A stretch of 64,000 bases of DNA from Panagrolaimus kolymaensis (GCA_028622995.1 JAJQJQ010000092.1:62001-126000), one strand, 5' to 3'; shown: positions 37,301-49,955, counted from the first letter of the stretch. The notes: a model not told the origin generated them from the letters alone. Numbers and translations are program-made.

Positions 37301-39454
37301 AACCATTCAACAAATTGCAATGTTAAATAATCCATTTTATTGTGATTGCAATCTTGCGTGGTTTAGTCAATGGATAAGTCAAAGCTATGTTGAATCAGGG
37401 CTTTCAAGATGCGCTGGGCCTCCTCGAGTTTCAGATCAATTAATTCTCACAGCAAATCCCTCACAATTTGTTTGTAGCGAACCACTTCCAAAAGAAATTT
37501 TATCCAAATGCAATCCATGTGTAAATTCACCTTGTAAAAATAATGGAACTTGCATTCAAGGAGCAAAAAGATCTTATCAATGTCAATGTACTGTAGGATT
37601 TTATGGTAAAAATTGTGAAAAGCAAATTGATGCATGTTATGGAACACCATGTCAAAATAATGGAAAATGTGAAGTTTTTGAAGAAGGCCGGTTCAAATGT
37701 TATTGCGCGAAAGGATTTATTGGAAGTCATTGTGAAACTAATATCAATGATTGCTTAGGCCATAAATGTAAAAATGGTGCAACTTGTGTTGATGAAGTTA
37801 GTTTCATAATTATTTAAAATCAAGAATATCTAAATATTTTTTTTAGATAAATAGCTATCGATGTGAATGCCCTCCACTTTATGCAGGAAAATATTGTGAA
37901 GAAAAAATTCATTATTGCAATGAAGGATTTAATCCATGCAAAAATAATGGAAAATGTGAACCTATTGGCTCCATGGCATATAAGTATGTCTTCTTTTTTC
38001 TGAGTTTTCGCAGATTCTTAATTTTTTAGGTGTCATTGTTTGAATGGTTTCTCAGGTCAAAATTGCACAGTTAAAACTGATCATTGCTTGCCTGATTCAT
38101 GCCATAATAATGGAGTATGCATTAGCAATGATCAAACTTTTAGTTGTCAATGCGCTGAAGGATTTGTTGGAGAATTTTGTGAAATTCCATTACCACATAT
38201 GATGTATTATCATGGTGCGCCAACATGTAATGAAGATACATGTAAAAATGTAAGAAAAATTTTAAAAATAGTATTTTTCTAAATCTATAAATTCCAGGGG
38301 ATTTGCAATAAAAATGACGACGATGAAATTGAATGTCAATGTAATTTTGGATTTGAAGGTTCAAATTGTAAAAAGCAAAATATTATTGGATTTGAAGATG
38401 ATAAAAGTTATGTAGCCATTCATGGTTTTGAAACAGGATTACGAAGCAATTTAAGTTTCAATCTGCGAACAAAAACACGGTATAATTGTTATTTTTTTCT
38501 TTAAAAAAATTTACCATAAATATATGCAAATTTTTAGTCATGGCGTATTATTTTATTATGGCGATGAAATGCAATTTGTTGCAGCTGAATTATTTGATGG
38601 AAGAATACGTATTGGAATTTCAATGGGTCGAAATCAACCATCTTTAATGTACAGTTATCTCAGAGGTTAGAAACATATATTAAATTTATGTGAGCTTTTA
38701 TCAAAACTAAAATTTATATTTAGTTAATGATGGCAAATTCCATATTATTCATGTTGAAATTGATGGAAATCAAGCAACTTTGCTTATTGATAATATATTC
38801 CCTCAAAAAATAGTCAACAAAGGTCGAACAAAAAGAATGGAACTTAAAACCAAGCAACCCGTTTATTTTGGTGGTTTACCCGAAAACCTCTCAAATAAAG
38901 CGATGGCTGATTTTAGAATAAAAAATCGCCAAAGTCTTAGTGGATGTATTTCTAATGTTAAATTTAATGAATTATCCATTGATTTTGCGGATGCCAGTAT
39001 TGTTGAGAAAAATAATACTGTAATTGGTTGTGGTTCAGCCATTGATTTATGTGAAGGTGTTGATTGTAATAATTCTGGAAAATGCCTCCAAAACACAACT
39101 CTCACAAATGGATACCAATGTAAATGCGATATTAGTTATTCAGGAAAACAATGTGAAGAAAGAAAACCAAGTTGCACGAAAGAAAAATTTAGAAAATATC
39201 ATGAAGAAAATGGATGTCGATCTATGGATTTAATTAAAAATGCAAAATGTTCTGGTTGGTGTGGAAGTGATAAAACCTTTCCCATAACAAATCCTGATGG
39301 ATCCATGTTTGGCCCAGATTGTTGTTGTCGAGCAGTAAAAACGAGGCAAAGAAAAGTTAAAATGATTTGTCCCAATGGTTCTCGGCGTTACAGCATAGTG
39401 CAAATAATTCGCAAATGTCAATGCACATCTTGTGCAAGGCCCAGCTATTTTTAA
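31333..39454 (+). CDS. slt-1: Slit axon-guidance ligand
   Basis: Twenty exons: 31333-31511, 31571-31642, 31705-31848, 34581-34679, 34732-34842, 34894-35193, 35245-35316, 35363-35817, 35868-35964, 36017-36145, 36198-36269, 36319-36393, 36456-36599, 36651-37043, 37097-37796, 37847-37983, 38030-38249, 38298-38479, 38538-38665 and 38724-39454. They join without a frame break into 1479 residues, the size of Slit. Order: signal peptide (1-23); four LRR blocks, each with Cys caps (CPDRCACA, CPSECACT, CPSQCACF, CPLGCQCE; C-caps NPWLCDC, NPYICDC, NNFICNC, NPFYCDC); six EGF repeats (about 917-1140); laminin-G (about 1160-1335); a seventh EGF; and a C-terminal cystine knot with GPDCCCRAVKTRQRKV. Slit is secreted and binds Robo through the second LRR block. 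Intron 3 is 2.7 kb, the others mostly under 100 bp. Poly(A) signal AATAAA at 39508. Confidence 0.97.
31849..34580. other. Large slit intron 3
   Basis: A 2.7 kb intron inside the first LRR block, far larger than the other slit introns. I looked for a hosted microRNA, since vertebrate slit genes carry mir-218, and found no TTGTGCTTGAT match. It contains a (CT)n run near 33355-33370 and AT-rich sequence. Regulatory elements for slit are plausible here but not identified. Confidence 0.55.
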
Positions 39455-39527
39455 ATATATTTTAATTAATTTTTAAAATTATTATAATTTTTGTATATTT
39501 TTCTAAAAATAAATAATATAAAAAAAA

Positions 39528-41811
39528 CTAAGTTTTGACCATAGTATTAAGCTCTATGATTTTATCATTTTTTATTCTTGTAAGCTCTTTATCAGCCCAT
39601 GGTTGAATTTCAGCTGAACCAAAGAAAATATAAATAATTCCTACTATAATATTGCAAGCTGCCGCGATGACCCAAATTCTAAACCATTCTTCGCCTGTTC
39701 CCTAGAATCCATAAGCTTTAAAATAAAAAAGTTTAGCAAAACAATTGGCACCACTTACATGTTTGTTTATAAATCCTACAAGCGATACAGAAACCATACT
39801 TCCAAGTGTAGAAGCTAATCTCAAGATAGAAAATAAAATTCCAGTATATTGAGGAGCCAAACTTAAATGAGAAGTAAAAAATCCACAAACACCGGAGGAA
39901 AAGAATATACTTAAAAAAGGCTATTTTATTGGCGATAAATTTTAAGTTTAGTTTACCATGGAATATTAAAGCAAAAACAGCTATATTCCTTGTGGTACAA
40001 TCAACAAATAATGCCAAGGTTAAATAAGTCAAAGCACTTCCAAAATTGCCTAAATTTAAATATTTTTGTAAAAAAATGGGTTCAAAAAAATAAATTTTAA
40101 AATTTACAAATGGATTGAAATAATTTGCATGCGGTGGTATTTCCTAAAATCTCCTTCTTTTTCAACCAATCTGATAAAACTCCCAACCAGGCCTCTTCCA
40201 CGGGCCGGGTTTTGCCGGCCTGGCCCGGCCCGGCCCGTCTTGATTTCGGCCCGGCCCGGCCTGCGGCCCTTTTGGTTTAGGCCCGGCCCGGGCCGGGCCG
40301 CGGGCCGGCCCGTCAATTTTTTTTTTTGCCTTGGTATTCCCTTTGATTTTTTTTCTTTTTTTAGAAAATGGTCGGCCTCGGCCCGGCCTGGCCTGGCCCG
40401 TCCAAAAGTCGGCCGGGCCGGGCTGGACGGGCCGAAGGAAGAGGCCTGCTCCCAACATGTTTTTAGTTATTAATTGTGCAAGAAAAGGAATCATAGCATA
40501 AAATCCATTCTTACTTAATTCAATATGCAAAATTTGTTTCATATATATTGGTAAATATGATTGCAACAAAGCCAAAGAAAAGTTGTATGTCCATTGAGCG
40601 AGAAAATTAACAATAACTGGAACAGAAGTTAAAATTTTTATCCATGGAATTTTTTCGTGATATAACTGGAAAATATAGGGTTTTTGCAAAAAAATAAAAA
40701 TAAAAAGAGTTACTTTTTTCGATGTTTCTGTTTGAACTATATTTTGAGTTTGCAAATGGCATTCAAGATAATTTTTTTCTTGAGGGGAAATAAACTTGTT
40801 TGATTCAGGATTATTAGAACTTAGCAGAAACCATAATATTGTCCATAAAATTCCTATACTGCCTAAAAAAATTTATATAGTAGGCGAAATATCAAAGGTT
40901 TGTCATAATCAAAAACTAAAGGCAAGTGAACAAAAAATTTTATCGTCAAATAAATATGCATACCAAAAAAGTAAAAAATTAATGGCCATCCTCCAAGCAA
41001 TTCACTGCTGCAGAAAAAAGAAGATATTAATAATGCAAATATTCCAGCCAATTGATTTCCTGATGTAGTCAAAGCTGCAGAAGTGCTTCGCTCATTTTTA
41101 GGTATCCATCTTGCTACCATTGAAGTCATAGATGGAAAAATCATACCCTAAATTAAAAGTTTAAAGCTTTAAAGTACTCAAAAAAATTTGATGAAGTTTT
41201 TTACATCTCCAAAACCCATAACAAATCGAGCAGCAAAAAGGTAATAAAAATTTAAATTCGCAAAAAATGGTGTCAGCAAAGTTACAATCATGCAATCAAA
41301 AACTCCAATAAGCATAACAATTTTTGGTCCAATTCTATCTGCCAAATACCCGCTCCACCACAAAGAAACGAGTGAGCCATACCAAGTAGCAGATAAAAGT
41401 AAAGAAACTTCAGATGAACTCCATAAAAAAGTTCCATGATAGCCATCATCAAAATCATTTCTTGCTTCAACTAACTTTTGACATTTATCTTTTTTTTCTT
41501 CTAATTTAGTAATATTTTGAACTTCATAAGCTGTGGTGTTAACCATGCACACCACAGCCATACTTAAATTCATTCTCATTGAAGTTGATGAAAATAAACC
41601 CAACATAAGTAAAATACAAATCCAAAATCTCACAGAAGATAAAGATAAAAATCGATTGGAAGAATTTTTGTTGACTTCCATTTTGGATGTTGATATTCCT
41701 GCCTAATTAAAAAAGACTATTTTTCTTTAACTAAAAAAAGTTTAAAACGCTCACTTTTGTTTCATGATTTTCCTTTAACAAAATTTCATCCTCCGTTTTT
41801 GATAAATTCAT
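39528..41811 (-). pseudogene. SLC17 (sialin/VGLUT family)-like anion transporter, broken by a MITE
   Basis: Exons on the minus strand: 41811-41755, 41702-41205, 41147-40964, 40862-40714, 40665-40108 (interrupted), 40049-39957, about 39913-39759 and 39701-39528. The family is clear: FSSTSMRMNLSMAVVCMVN, GYLADRIGPKIVML, PSMTSMVARWIPKNERS and LAPQYTGIL are SLC17 (sialin/phosphate/VGLUT) signatures with about 12 helices. Two defects are visible. A 261-bp GC-rich MITE with an 8-bp target duplication sits inside exon 5. The frame stays open through it, but the 269 added bases shift the frame and a stop follows at 40162. Also, exon 6 ends with one leftover base, while the next exon needs two to enter the SSGVCGFFTSHL frame. 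Either the gene is decaying, or the insertion is allelic and my last junction is wrong. Convergent with slit, 74 bp apart. Confidence 0.7.
40188..40448. mobile_element. GC-rich hAT-type MITE (261 bp) in an exon
   Basis: Perfect 12-bp terminal inverted repeats CAGGCCTCTTCC and GGAAGAGGCCTG bound the element. The 8-bp target CTCCCAAC is duplicated on both sides (40180-40187 and 40449-40456). An 8-bp duplication and CAG-start termini are typical of the hAT superfamily. The interior is reiterated GGCCCGGCC-like GC motifs around a T/A-rich centre (about 40318-40366), in sharp contrast to the AT-rich host. It encodes no transposase, so it is non-autonomous. Confidence 0.92.
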
Positions 41812-42885
41812 TTGCATATTTTTGTTTTAATAACGCATTTAAATTAAAAATGTACTACATAGACCGCAAAAATAAATAAATATTGAAACCCATTAAATTA
41901 TTGATTTTTATTTTTGTTTATCGCGATGCTTTTCTTTTTTGTTCTTTGCTTATTTTTGACGAAGTAAAAAAGTGAAAAACAAACTTTGTGCTTGTTTCTT
42001 TGTTTTTATTGATCTTTCTTCAAAATATCACGTTCAAGGCCCCGCTGTTTTTAATTATTTTTGTTTTTAATGAAGCTAAATGTTTTATTTGTGATTGCAA
42101 ATTTTATAATGTTAAATTTGGAGTAAAACTTTGAGCTAAATATTTTTGATTTTTGATTTTTTTTAATTAGCCGATTGTGAAGAATAAGAAGATTATTTTC
42201 AGGAGTGCTAATAGCTCTATCCTAGAAGTTTTAGCTCCATCTTGATAACGCTGTTATTGATGGTTTTCGGGGAAGAAAGGCGCTGTAATTTTTTGCAAAA
42301 AAAAAATTAATAACATAAAATGATATCGAAAAGATTACACAAAATGCCAGCTAAAAAAATAAGAACATCTTTCGTTAATTCCTTTTGCAACCACTTTTGC
42401 CGTTACTTACTTTTTTTTCTTTCTTTTTGAATATTTAAATTAAATGTTTTTTTCATTACTTTTTTTTAGAATTTTTATAAAATCAATTGATGCTCAAAAA
42501 GTTTAGGGTGATGGTGAAAGTTTTAAAGTAACACCAATCCGAAGTTTAAGAAGTATCTATTAGTCATACGTATTTTATTTTTTCAGACTACTCAAGAATT
42601 TCTTCCATTATTCCATGGATGCAAATTTAGTTGCGACGGTTATAATAATGAAAACCAAAGACATATTAAAAAATTAATTTTGAAAAATGCTAAGATTTTA
42701 CCGATGTGAAAAAAATACTTTGTACTTGCTTCTTTCTTTTTGTTTTTTTGATTTTTCTTCGAATGCTCGGGATTAAACAACAAAATGAATATTAAAAGAT
42801 TTTTTTTATTGCAAAAAATTCTGTTATAAACAAATAAAATAATAATTTCGGTAAATAAGTTAATTAGTTTTTATTTTTTATATTT
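41812..42885. other. Intergenic with a partial repeat copy C
   Basis: About 1 kb between the transporter 5' end and the 3' end of the next minus-strand gene. At 42300-42405 the reverse complement matches the flanking arm of repeat copy A (3530-3640), including GCCAGCTAAAAAAATAAG and ATCGAAAAGATTACAC. Two further segments (41970-42025 and 42710-42770, both containing TTTGTNCTTG then TTCTTTNTTTTT) resemble each other directly. No gene was seen. Confidence 0.5.
42300..42405 (-). repeat. Dispersed repeat, copy C (arm only)
   Basis: Inverted relative to copies A and B. It carries the arm with the sequence corresponding to TTTTTAGCTGGCNTTTTNTGTAATC followed by TTTTCGATNTCATTTT, plus AAGTGGTTGCAAA. 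The core with the protein-like frame is not recognisable here. Confidence 0.55.
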
Positions 42886-44939
42886 TCACATAACTTTTGA
42901 AAGTATTGATGGCATTCGAGCAATCTTTTTTGCAACCGAACCAAATTTGATTGATTCATTTGAAGAAGCTTCCATTTCAAGTGTTGAATCAGTATTTTTC
43001 GTTGCAGTTGTTTGATAAAAAGGTATTTGACCATTTTCAAGTGAAGGTAGTCGATGATAAGCATGAAACGATCTCGGACAAAATGTGAGATCTGGAGGAA
43101 ATAACGTGAATGGCCAACAAAAGGGCCGAGCAGGTAAAGCTGGGCGTAAATCAGGCATTTGTCGCTTTAACGGTTTTTGTTGCTCCGAAATTATTGTATT
43201 TGTTGATGATGAAGCAAATGAAACAGGTCGGGCATGACTCTCGGGTACACTTGAACGATCATCATCTGAAACCACGGTGCTTGGATCAGAATCGATGGTT
43301 TCATAAATGTGTTCCACGGGGCCAAATAAAGCTTCATTTGGGTCGCTTAATTGATTCGTTGTTTTTCTGAAAACAAGATATAATAAAATTGTTTTAGAAT
43401 ATTTTTCGAACTCACGGCTTTCCATTATTTTTTAAAATTGATTTTTTAGGAATATTTGGATTTGCAACAGATTTTAAATGGCCATTAATATTAATTTTGT
43501 CATTTTTATTAAAAAAGAACGTTTCAGATGATGTTGTATTTATGCTCAATCGCTTTACCACTGGAGCTTGTTTTACTTAAAAAGCTTTTAATTTTTAGAG
43601 TTAAAATTATTTTAAGTTTGTTTACCTTGCGCAAATTCTGTGATTGGTTTTTTATTGTTTCCTCTAAAAGATGTGGAACTATTAACCAATTTAGCCACAT
43701 ATCTTCCTCTTGGAGGTTTTGGAGGTGGCAAACACAGATTGTTAAAAACATCTTTGTTTTCTTCTAAAATATTGATAGTATAAAAATCTTCTTCCTCCTC
43801 CTCTTCAATGGAACTATTATTTGAATCTTCTTCAGCTTCGTCTATTTTTGATTCATCAGGAAACATGCAAACCAAATTTAAATTTTCTTTTGGTGGCTGT
43901 TGTTCTTCATTACGATTTATTGTTCCAGCAGGGGTGGAAATTTGAATATTTTGAACAAAATTATTATTTTCTTTGGGATTATTAATTATTACGTTATTGT
44001 TGGGTATTTTTTCTTCGACGAAAGGTTTTGTTGTTGCTGTAATAATGCTAGCTCGCAATGGCAAAGGCATAGTTCGAAGTCGAATGGAATTCCCTCGATG
44101 ATATTCACACGAATCTTGAAGCAACGAACGTCGATGCTCTTCAAAATTATCAACATCAAAACTTAGAGGCGTTGTTCGAATGAATGGAGTACAACTAGGA
44201 CGTTCAAGAGGATGCTTGACAGAATTAATTTTGCTTAGTAATATTGGTGCCACAGATTTTAAACTTGAATCTGATTCTAGAATTTGCGAAAAAAGTCCAC
44301 CATTTTCATCCAAAAATGTTACAGGCGAACCAAATGGAACTGTATTTCTTCGTGAACTAAATAGGCTGGGAAAGCATGATTCCAAGGGACATTGATCATA
44401 TTCATTTTCATCATCAAATACATCCGCGCCATAAAAGCGACTTTGAGTTGTTGTGGCCATTGAAATTTGATCATCTAATAATAACGATGGTGGTTGTTGT
44501 TGTTGATGACGAAAATGTACAGGTGATATTCCTCGTCCCTCACCATCTTCAAAATAATCATCGCAGTCTTCGAAATTAAAATCCTATAAATTTTGCATTA
44601 TTTTTTCTCTTTTTTGTTCTAAAAATTTGTTTTATAAAAACAAAAACATACGCTAAAATTTGAGTCAGTGCTAATGCAATTTATTTTTTGTTGTTCATTT
44701 TTGGTTAAATATCCTTCGTCCAAATAATAACAAATTTCATTTGGCGGTAGTACAATTTCTTTTTCATTTCTTTTAATACCATTTTTTAATCTTGGTTTGA
44801 TTAAAAATGTTTGTTGACCTCGTTGGAAACTAAATAGCGAGGATGAACCATTACTACTTGAAGGAACGGCAATGCACGAAGAGGAATAAATTGATGAGGA
44901 ACCTGTTGAACTCCCATATCCAGTGGAATCAGACAACAT
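42886..44939 (-). CDS. Uncharacterised, largely disordered protein with proline-rich SH3-type motif
   Basis: Four exons, 44939-44652, 44583-43626, 43575-43416 and 43366-42886, join in phase into 628 residues. I do not recognise a family. The N-terminus is Ser/Gly-rich (MLSDSTGYGSSTGSSSIYSS). The middle has Asn-rich and acidic stretches (DSNNSSIEEEEEEDFYTI). It is followed by LPPPKPPRGRY, a class-type SH3-binding motif, then KKSILKN and a tyrosine motif HIYETIDSD. The C-terminal part has PALPARPFCWPF and a basic end. There is no signal peptide or membrane span, so it is probably an intracellular adaptor-like or scaffold protein. That is inference from composition only. Codon use and introns look like those of its neighbours, so it is probably a real gene. 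Confidence 0.7.
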
Positions 44940-46166
44940 TTTTTAATTTGTATGTAAAACCAACTTCTGTAAATTATTATAAAATTAAATAATAGTTGCG
45001 AAAAATTTAGAGTTAATCGAAAAGATGTAAAACAAATACAAGAATATAACTAAAAGTGAAAAAGTTACTGTTCGATTCGCGTATCAAAGTAAATATCATT
45101 TTTCACACTTTACGCAACAATGCTAGAATTTTACTATGTATTACTTTTTTTTATTATCTTTCATTCAAGTCTAGAGAGTTAACAAAACACAACTAACTTT
45201 TTTTTGCTCGCGATTTTAAGAATTGTCTCAATCTCTATGCAATCAAGCATTTTTTCTTCGTGGTTACTTTTATAAGTGGAGAAAAAAAAGTAAAAAGTGT
45301 TTACCTGGAGGGTAGAAGATAGAAAAAAACTGCTGCAATTAATTGATGATGAAAAAAAATTAAAGAACATCAAATACGAAAAAAGCTATAATTCTATTAA
45401 AAAATGAAGAAAGAACTCTTTTCTTTTTTGGTAAGGTCGAAGAAAAAACTAGCGAAAAGAGATGATCCTTTTCGGTTGCAAACAAAAAAACACACACACG
45501 CAGTCTTCGAGAAAAGAATCTTACAACTTTGAAAGCCTTTTTTGACAACTTTCTTTTTTTGTTTTACAATAAAAATAGAAAACGTGAAATGCGTTGGGAT
45601 TAAAATGTCAAAAAAACTTTGAGCTTGAGAATTGCAAGGAAAGAAACAACATATTAATGCGCCTTTTGAAAAGAATATCTTACAAATTTTTGTGGTTATC
45701 TAATCTCACTTACAAAGAATGATATTATTTCTTTCAACACCATTCCTTATATCCGTAGATGAGAATAAAAATTTAGCAAATTAAAACTATAAGAACTAAC
45801 ACTTAACTTTAAATTGACGAGAGAACAGTAGTAACTTTTAAAAAATGGGCTTTTCGCATTTGCGCAAATCAAAAAGCAAGTGCAACAAATAACAACAACT
45901 CAAAGAGAAAAAATATAAAAGGAACATGTTCATTTTTAAAGAGGTTGTTGTTTCAAGCAAGCCTCCACCCTCAATAATGTCAGAAGAGAACATGACATCA
46001 AAGCTGTCAAAAATCATCGAGGTCGACCATGATCTTTTAAAGCGGATCGGGAACTAGAATAAAAAAATATCAGAAACAAAAAAAGCAAACAAGAAATAAG
46101 TAGTTTAAAAAAATATAATTTATTATTAACTTCTTAATTTGTTTTACAAAAAATAAATAAAAAAGA
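44940..46166. other. Intergenic spacer
   Basis: About 1.2 kb between two minus-strand genes. AT-rich, with short open frames lacking splice continuity. It should contain the promoter of the disordered-protein gene on its left side. Nothing else is supported. Confidence 0.5.
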
Positions 46167-48370
46167 CTAGAGAAGTTCTGACATAATTTCTCGCCATTTT
46201 TTCATTCGACCAAAGTGCAATTCATCTTTATATTCGGGTTCTAAATCAATTCGATAATATTTGTATGGATCCTTTGCTTCTAATACTTTCCATGGACCAT
46301 CCACATCTTGGCCATTGGGATTACTATAAAAAAAAGCCAATTAATTTAAGGAAGTTATTTTTAGAAAAGAATTTACCTATATTTTGCGAAATTTGTCCAA
46401 AGCCTTGTCATCATGTCTACCATAATCAAATCGCTTTCATTTGGGTGGAAATTTGCTAATAAACCTAAAAAAACATTAATTTTAGTTTGGCGGATTTTTT
46501 TTTGAAAACTGACAAACCTTTACTAAATAAATAAGCCATTTCTGAGCAATGTGTAGCACCTCTAAAAGCCATCGCATGCCCTATGAGACCCATATTTTTT
46601 TTATTGCAATAATCAAAACAATATTGATATACAACATGACCAAGTTCAGCCATGGTTCGATTATATTCAACTTGAGAAAAATTAATTGAAATATCGGAAA
46701 TCATCTAAAAAATGTTAATTTTCATAAACATAAAAAGGTTTGAATTTTACTAACATTAATTACAGCTTTAGTTAAAAATCGTTTATCTGTAACATTTCCA
46801 TCTTTTAAATAAATATCTAATATTTTTTGCACGACTTCTTTTGATGGATGAAATCCACGATTTGTTAATTCTTGTTCCAAAAATACTATAGCTTCATTTA
46901 AACTTATCACTCGGTGTGGTTTAAAACCCACTAAAATAATTTTTTCTAATCAACAAAAAATATTAAATTTCTTAGCTTACAAAATAATCCCTCATATTTG
47001 GTTGTTCCACTCAAAATCATTTTCTTTGGTGCTTCAACTCTTAATTCACTAAGTTTTTTGGGAAGAAATTCTCCATCCAACACTGGAACCAAATCCAATG
47101 AAACATTTTCATTGTAACGAAAACCAAAAAGTGATACAAGCGAAGTTTCAAGCTTGTATTGAGGCAGATGCCGAAGGAATTCAATCATGGCCTTATTTAT
47201 TTCTCTTGTGGGAGCTTAAAAGGAAATAATTTTAAAGATTTAAAAAAAAATATTCTTTACCATCAAGGTCGGGTTTGAATCCTAATGATCGAGCAAATTC
47301 TAAAGATTTCTCTCGGTTTTTAGTCCGGGAAACTATGGCAAACGAATGGACTGATGTTCCAGCCATGGGAATGAGTTTTTGGAATAAATCTCGAGTGTAT
47401 GGCGATAAGGAAAGATAATCCGCCGAAGCTCCACCTAAAGATTTTATGAATGAAATTGCTCCAAAATTTAAAAAATATTACCAGCACTTTGCCCAAAAAC
47501 CGTTATATTGTCTGGATTTCCACCAAATGCACTTATATTATCTTTAACCCAATGTAAAGCAAGCCCTTGATCAAAAAGTCCATTATTTCCAGAGCATTGG
47601 TCATCATCGGTTGAAAGGAAACCAAAGTATCCAAGTCTAGAAAATTTATTTTAAAGACCAGTAAAAACATTTAAAAAAGTCAATTAATAAAAAAAAGCCA
47701 ATTTTTTTACTCAGGAAAAAAGAAAAATTACCTGTAATTTATTGTCACCACAATTACATCCTTAGTGCAAAGAGCTCTAGAAAAATAACCAATAAAAATT
47801 ATAAATTTTTGTTAAAGCATACTTGCAAATACCATAATCACCATAATGTGATGACGAATGTATCGTAAAGCCTCCGCCATGAATGAAAAACATTACAGCA
47901 AAACCGTTTGGCTACAAAAAATCAATTAATAAAAATTAGCATAAAATTTATGTTTATTTTTTCTATTTACCTGATCTTTTCCTGGCTTCCATGTCGGAGC
48001 AAAAATATTTAAATTTAAACAATTTTCTCCTTTTGGTGCTTCAAGAAATGGCATTTCTAATATTAAATCCACATGAGGACAGCGTTCACCAAAATGTGAG
48101 CAATCCATTATATTGCTCCATGGCTTTGGAGGCTTGGAACGCTAAAATTATAAACAACTTAAAATTTACTGATTTTAAAAAGAAGATAAAACCAACCTCA
48201 AATCTATCCGCTTGACCATAAGGAATTCCCAAAAATGCTTCAACTTTGGGCCCACCTTCCACAATATAAGATTTTCCACGAATTTTGCCGCTCAATGTTT
48301 CAATAATTTGTGATGGTCCAGCTGAAGCCCCACTTTGGCCCATCATATAATTTACCCATGATCCAATCAT
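46167..48370 (-). CDS. Carboxylesterase (alpha/beta hydrolase, type B), paralogue 1
   Basis: Eleven exons: 48370-48197, 48141-47971, 47911-47823, 47776-47732, 47636-47482, 47434-47261, 47214-46981, 46930-46755, 46704-46518, 46464-46377 and 46323-46167, giving 549 residues. The type-B carboxylesterase fold is shown by [12 protein letters not shown], the oxyanion segment FIHGGGF, the nucleophile elbow [13 protein letters not shown] (Ser about 210, an intron splitting the Gly codon), the acid region TTKYEGLF and the His region GATHCSEM. A full Ser-Glu-His triad is therefore available. There is no signal peptide. An upstream in-frame ATG at 48403 would add 11 residues. Family members hydrolyse carboxyl esters such as lipids and xenobiotics; the substrate is unknown. 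It lies head-to-head with a paralogue 1.6 kb away and has more introns than it. Confidence 0.9.
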
Positions 48371-49955
48371 TTTATTTTTGAATAATAAACTTTGTTCTTT
48401 CAAATCATAACAAAGTTAAATAATGGGGTAAAAAAATAAGAGAAATAAGAAAGAAAAAAACTACAATCAATTTCTTTCTGAATAAAAAAGGAAAAGTCGA
48501 GAGTTGACGTTATTGGTGACAGCTTTTTTCTTTTTCAAGTAATCAGGGAAAATAAAAAAGAATAAAATACATAGAAATTCCTGAAAACTAGAATAGAGTG
48601 TAGGAAAGAGAAAATAAGAAAATAAAACTGATTAAATATTTTCAGGAAAAAGACAATGGTTAAGAAAGAAATTTTCTTCTCTTTTTTCATTTTCATGCAA
48701 ATCAAATCGAAAAAGGAAAGAAAAGAAAAAAGGGTCAAACAGTAGAAAAAAAATCCCGTTCAAAAAATTGATCGACCACACTTCGAATGCGCGACACTAA
48801 GATGATTGAGAAAAAAAAACCTCAAACAAAACAACCACCAATAATTTCAAGGTCAAACAAATTGAGTTCAATCGATGATGGCCATTGTTTTTTCTCTCAT
48901 CTTTAAAAATTTATCCATCGCATCGATTATGTGCGATAGGAAAAAAATAGTTGCTAGACGAGACAAGGCAAAATGTTTTTTTTTTCAAAGGTAAAAATTA
49001 AAGTCCGAGAGGCAAAAAAAAATAGCAACTGACCTCAAATTAAACTAAAGTTTCATAAAATTCAAATAAGAAAAAAAAAACAATTTTTTATTTTTTTATT
49101 TATTTTAAAAAGCTTGAAAACTGTTGATTCCAAAATAATTAAGGGTTGTATTTTTTATTTTTATTGATTCATGTGACAAAATAAGGCTGTCCGTTAAATA
49201 AATAAATAAATTGATACTTGAATGAGAACGTTTTTTTTGGACCAGCTGAGAGACGGCGGCGACGACAGACGCGTTAATGTCTTATTTTCTTATATTTTTT
49301 TTTCACTCCTCAAATTCAAACTATTTAAAACATACTTTGTGTCGTTTACGTGTTTTTCTTTTTCTGACAAAAAAATAAATAACTTTCCTCTCTTTTTTTT
49401 ATAAAAAAACATCGTTTCGAAAGAAAGGTTTTAATTCATCAAAAGTTGATTACTTTCTTATCATTTTTAATACTTTTTTTTCCATTTCTGTCTTGGTTCT
49501 TTCCAAACTGATGAACATCAATTATAATTATTGCTTGTTTCTTGCTTACTTATTTTTCCTTTCGTTTTTAGCTTTCCTTCGCTTTTGCTTTTTTTCACTC
49601 AAATTTTTTTTGTTCTTTGTTGTTTCTCTAGTCACAGTTTAGTTTGTTACTTTTGCTTCTAAAAATGTGTGGAACATAGCATGTTTTTTTTTCGCTTTGC
49701 GCCTGCCTTTTGCATTTTCTTTTAAATGTTTTTCATTTATGTTTTTACTGGGTTGAATAACTCGAAAATAAAATAGAAAAAAATAGACAAAAATTTGTGA
49801 TGATGATTCGTTTTTTGCTTGTATTTTAAATTTGTCATTTTTACTCCAAAAAAACTATAAAAATCGTGCTTTAAAAAACTCTGTGATTCATTTTCTTTGA
49901 CTTTCAAAAAAAATAAATTTCTAAAGAAGTTGTTGTTATTATTAAAATTGCAGAG
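48371..49955. other. Shared upstream region of the two carboxylesterases
   Basis: A 1.6 kb interval between divergent paralogues, probably holding both promoters. The plus-side gene is preceded by an acceptor-like AAAATTGCAG (49944-49953) just before its ATG. No coding exon or defined motif was seen. Confidence 0.5.

Noticed and set aside
40104..40473. Frames of 70-197 residues rich in Gly, Pro, Ala and Arg across 40.2-40.45 kb on both strands.
   Set aside because: They are produced by the GC-rich MITE interior, which lacks stops because of its base composition, not because it encodes protein.
45697..45715. TTTGTGGTTATCTAATCTC, similar to miR-9.
   Set aside because: Several mismatches to miR-9 and no hairpin around it.
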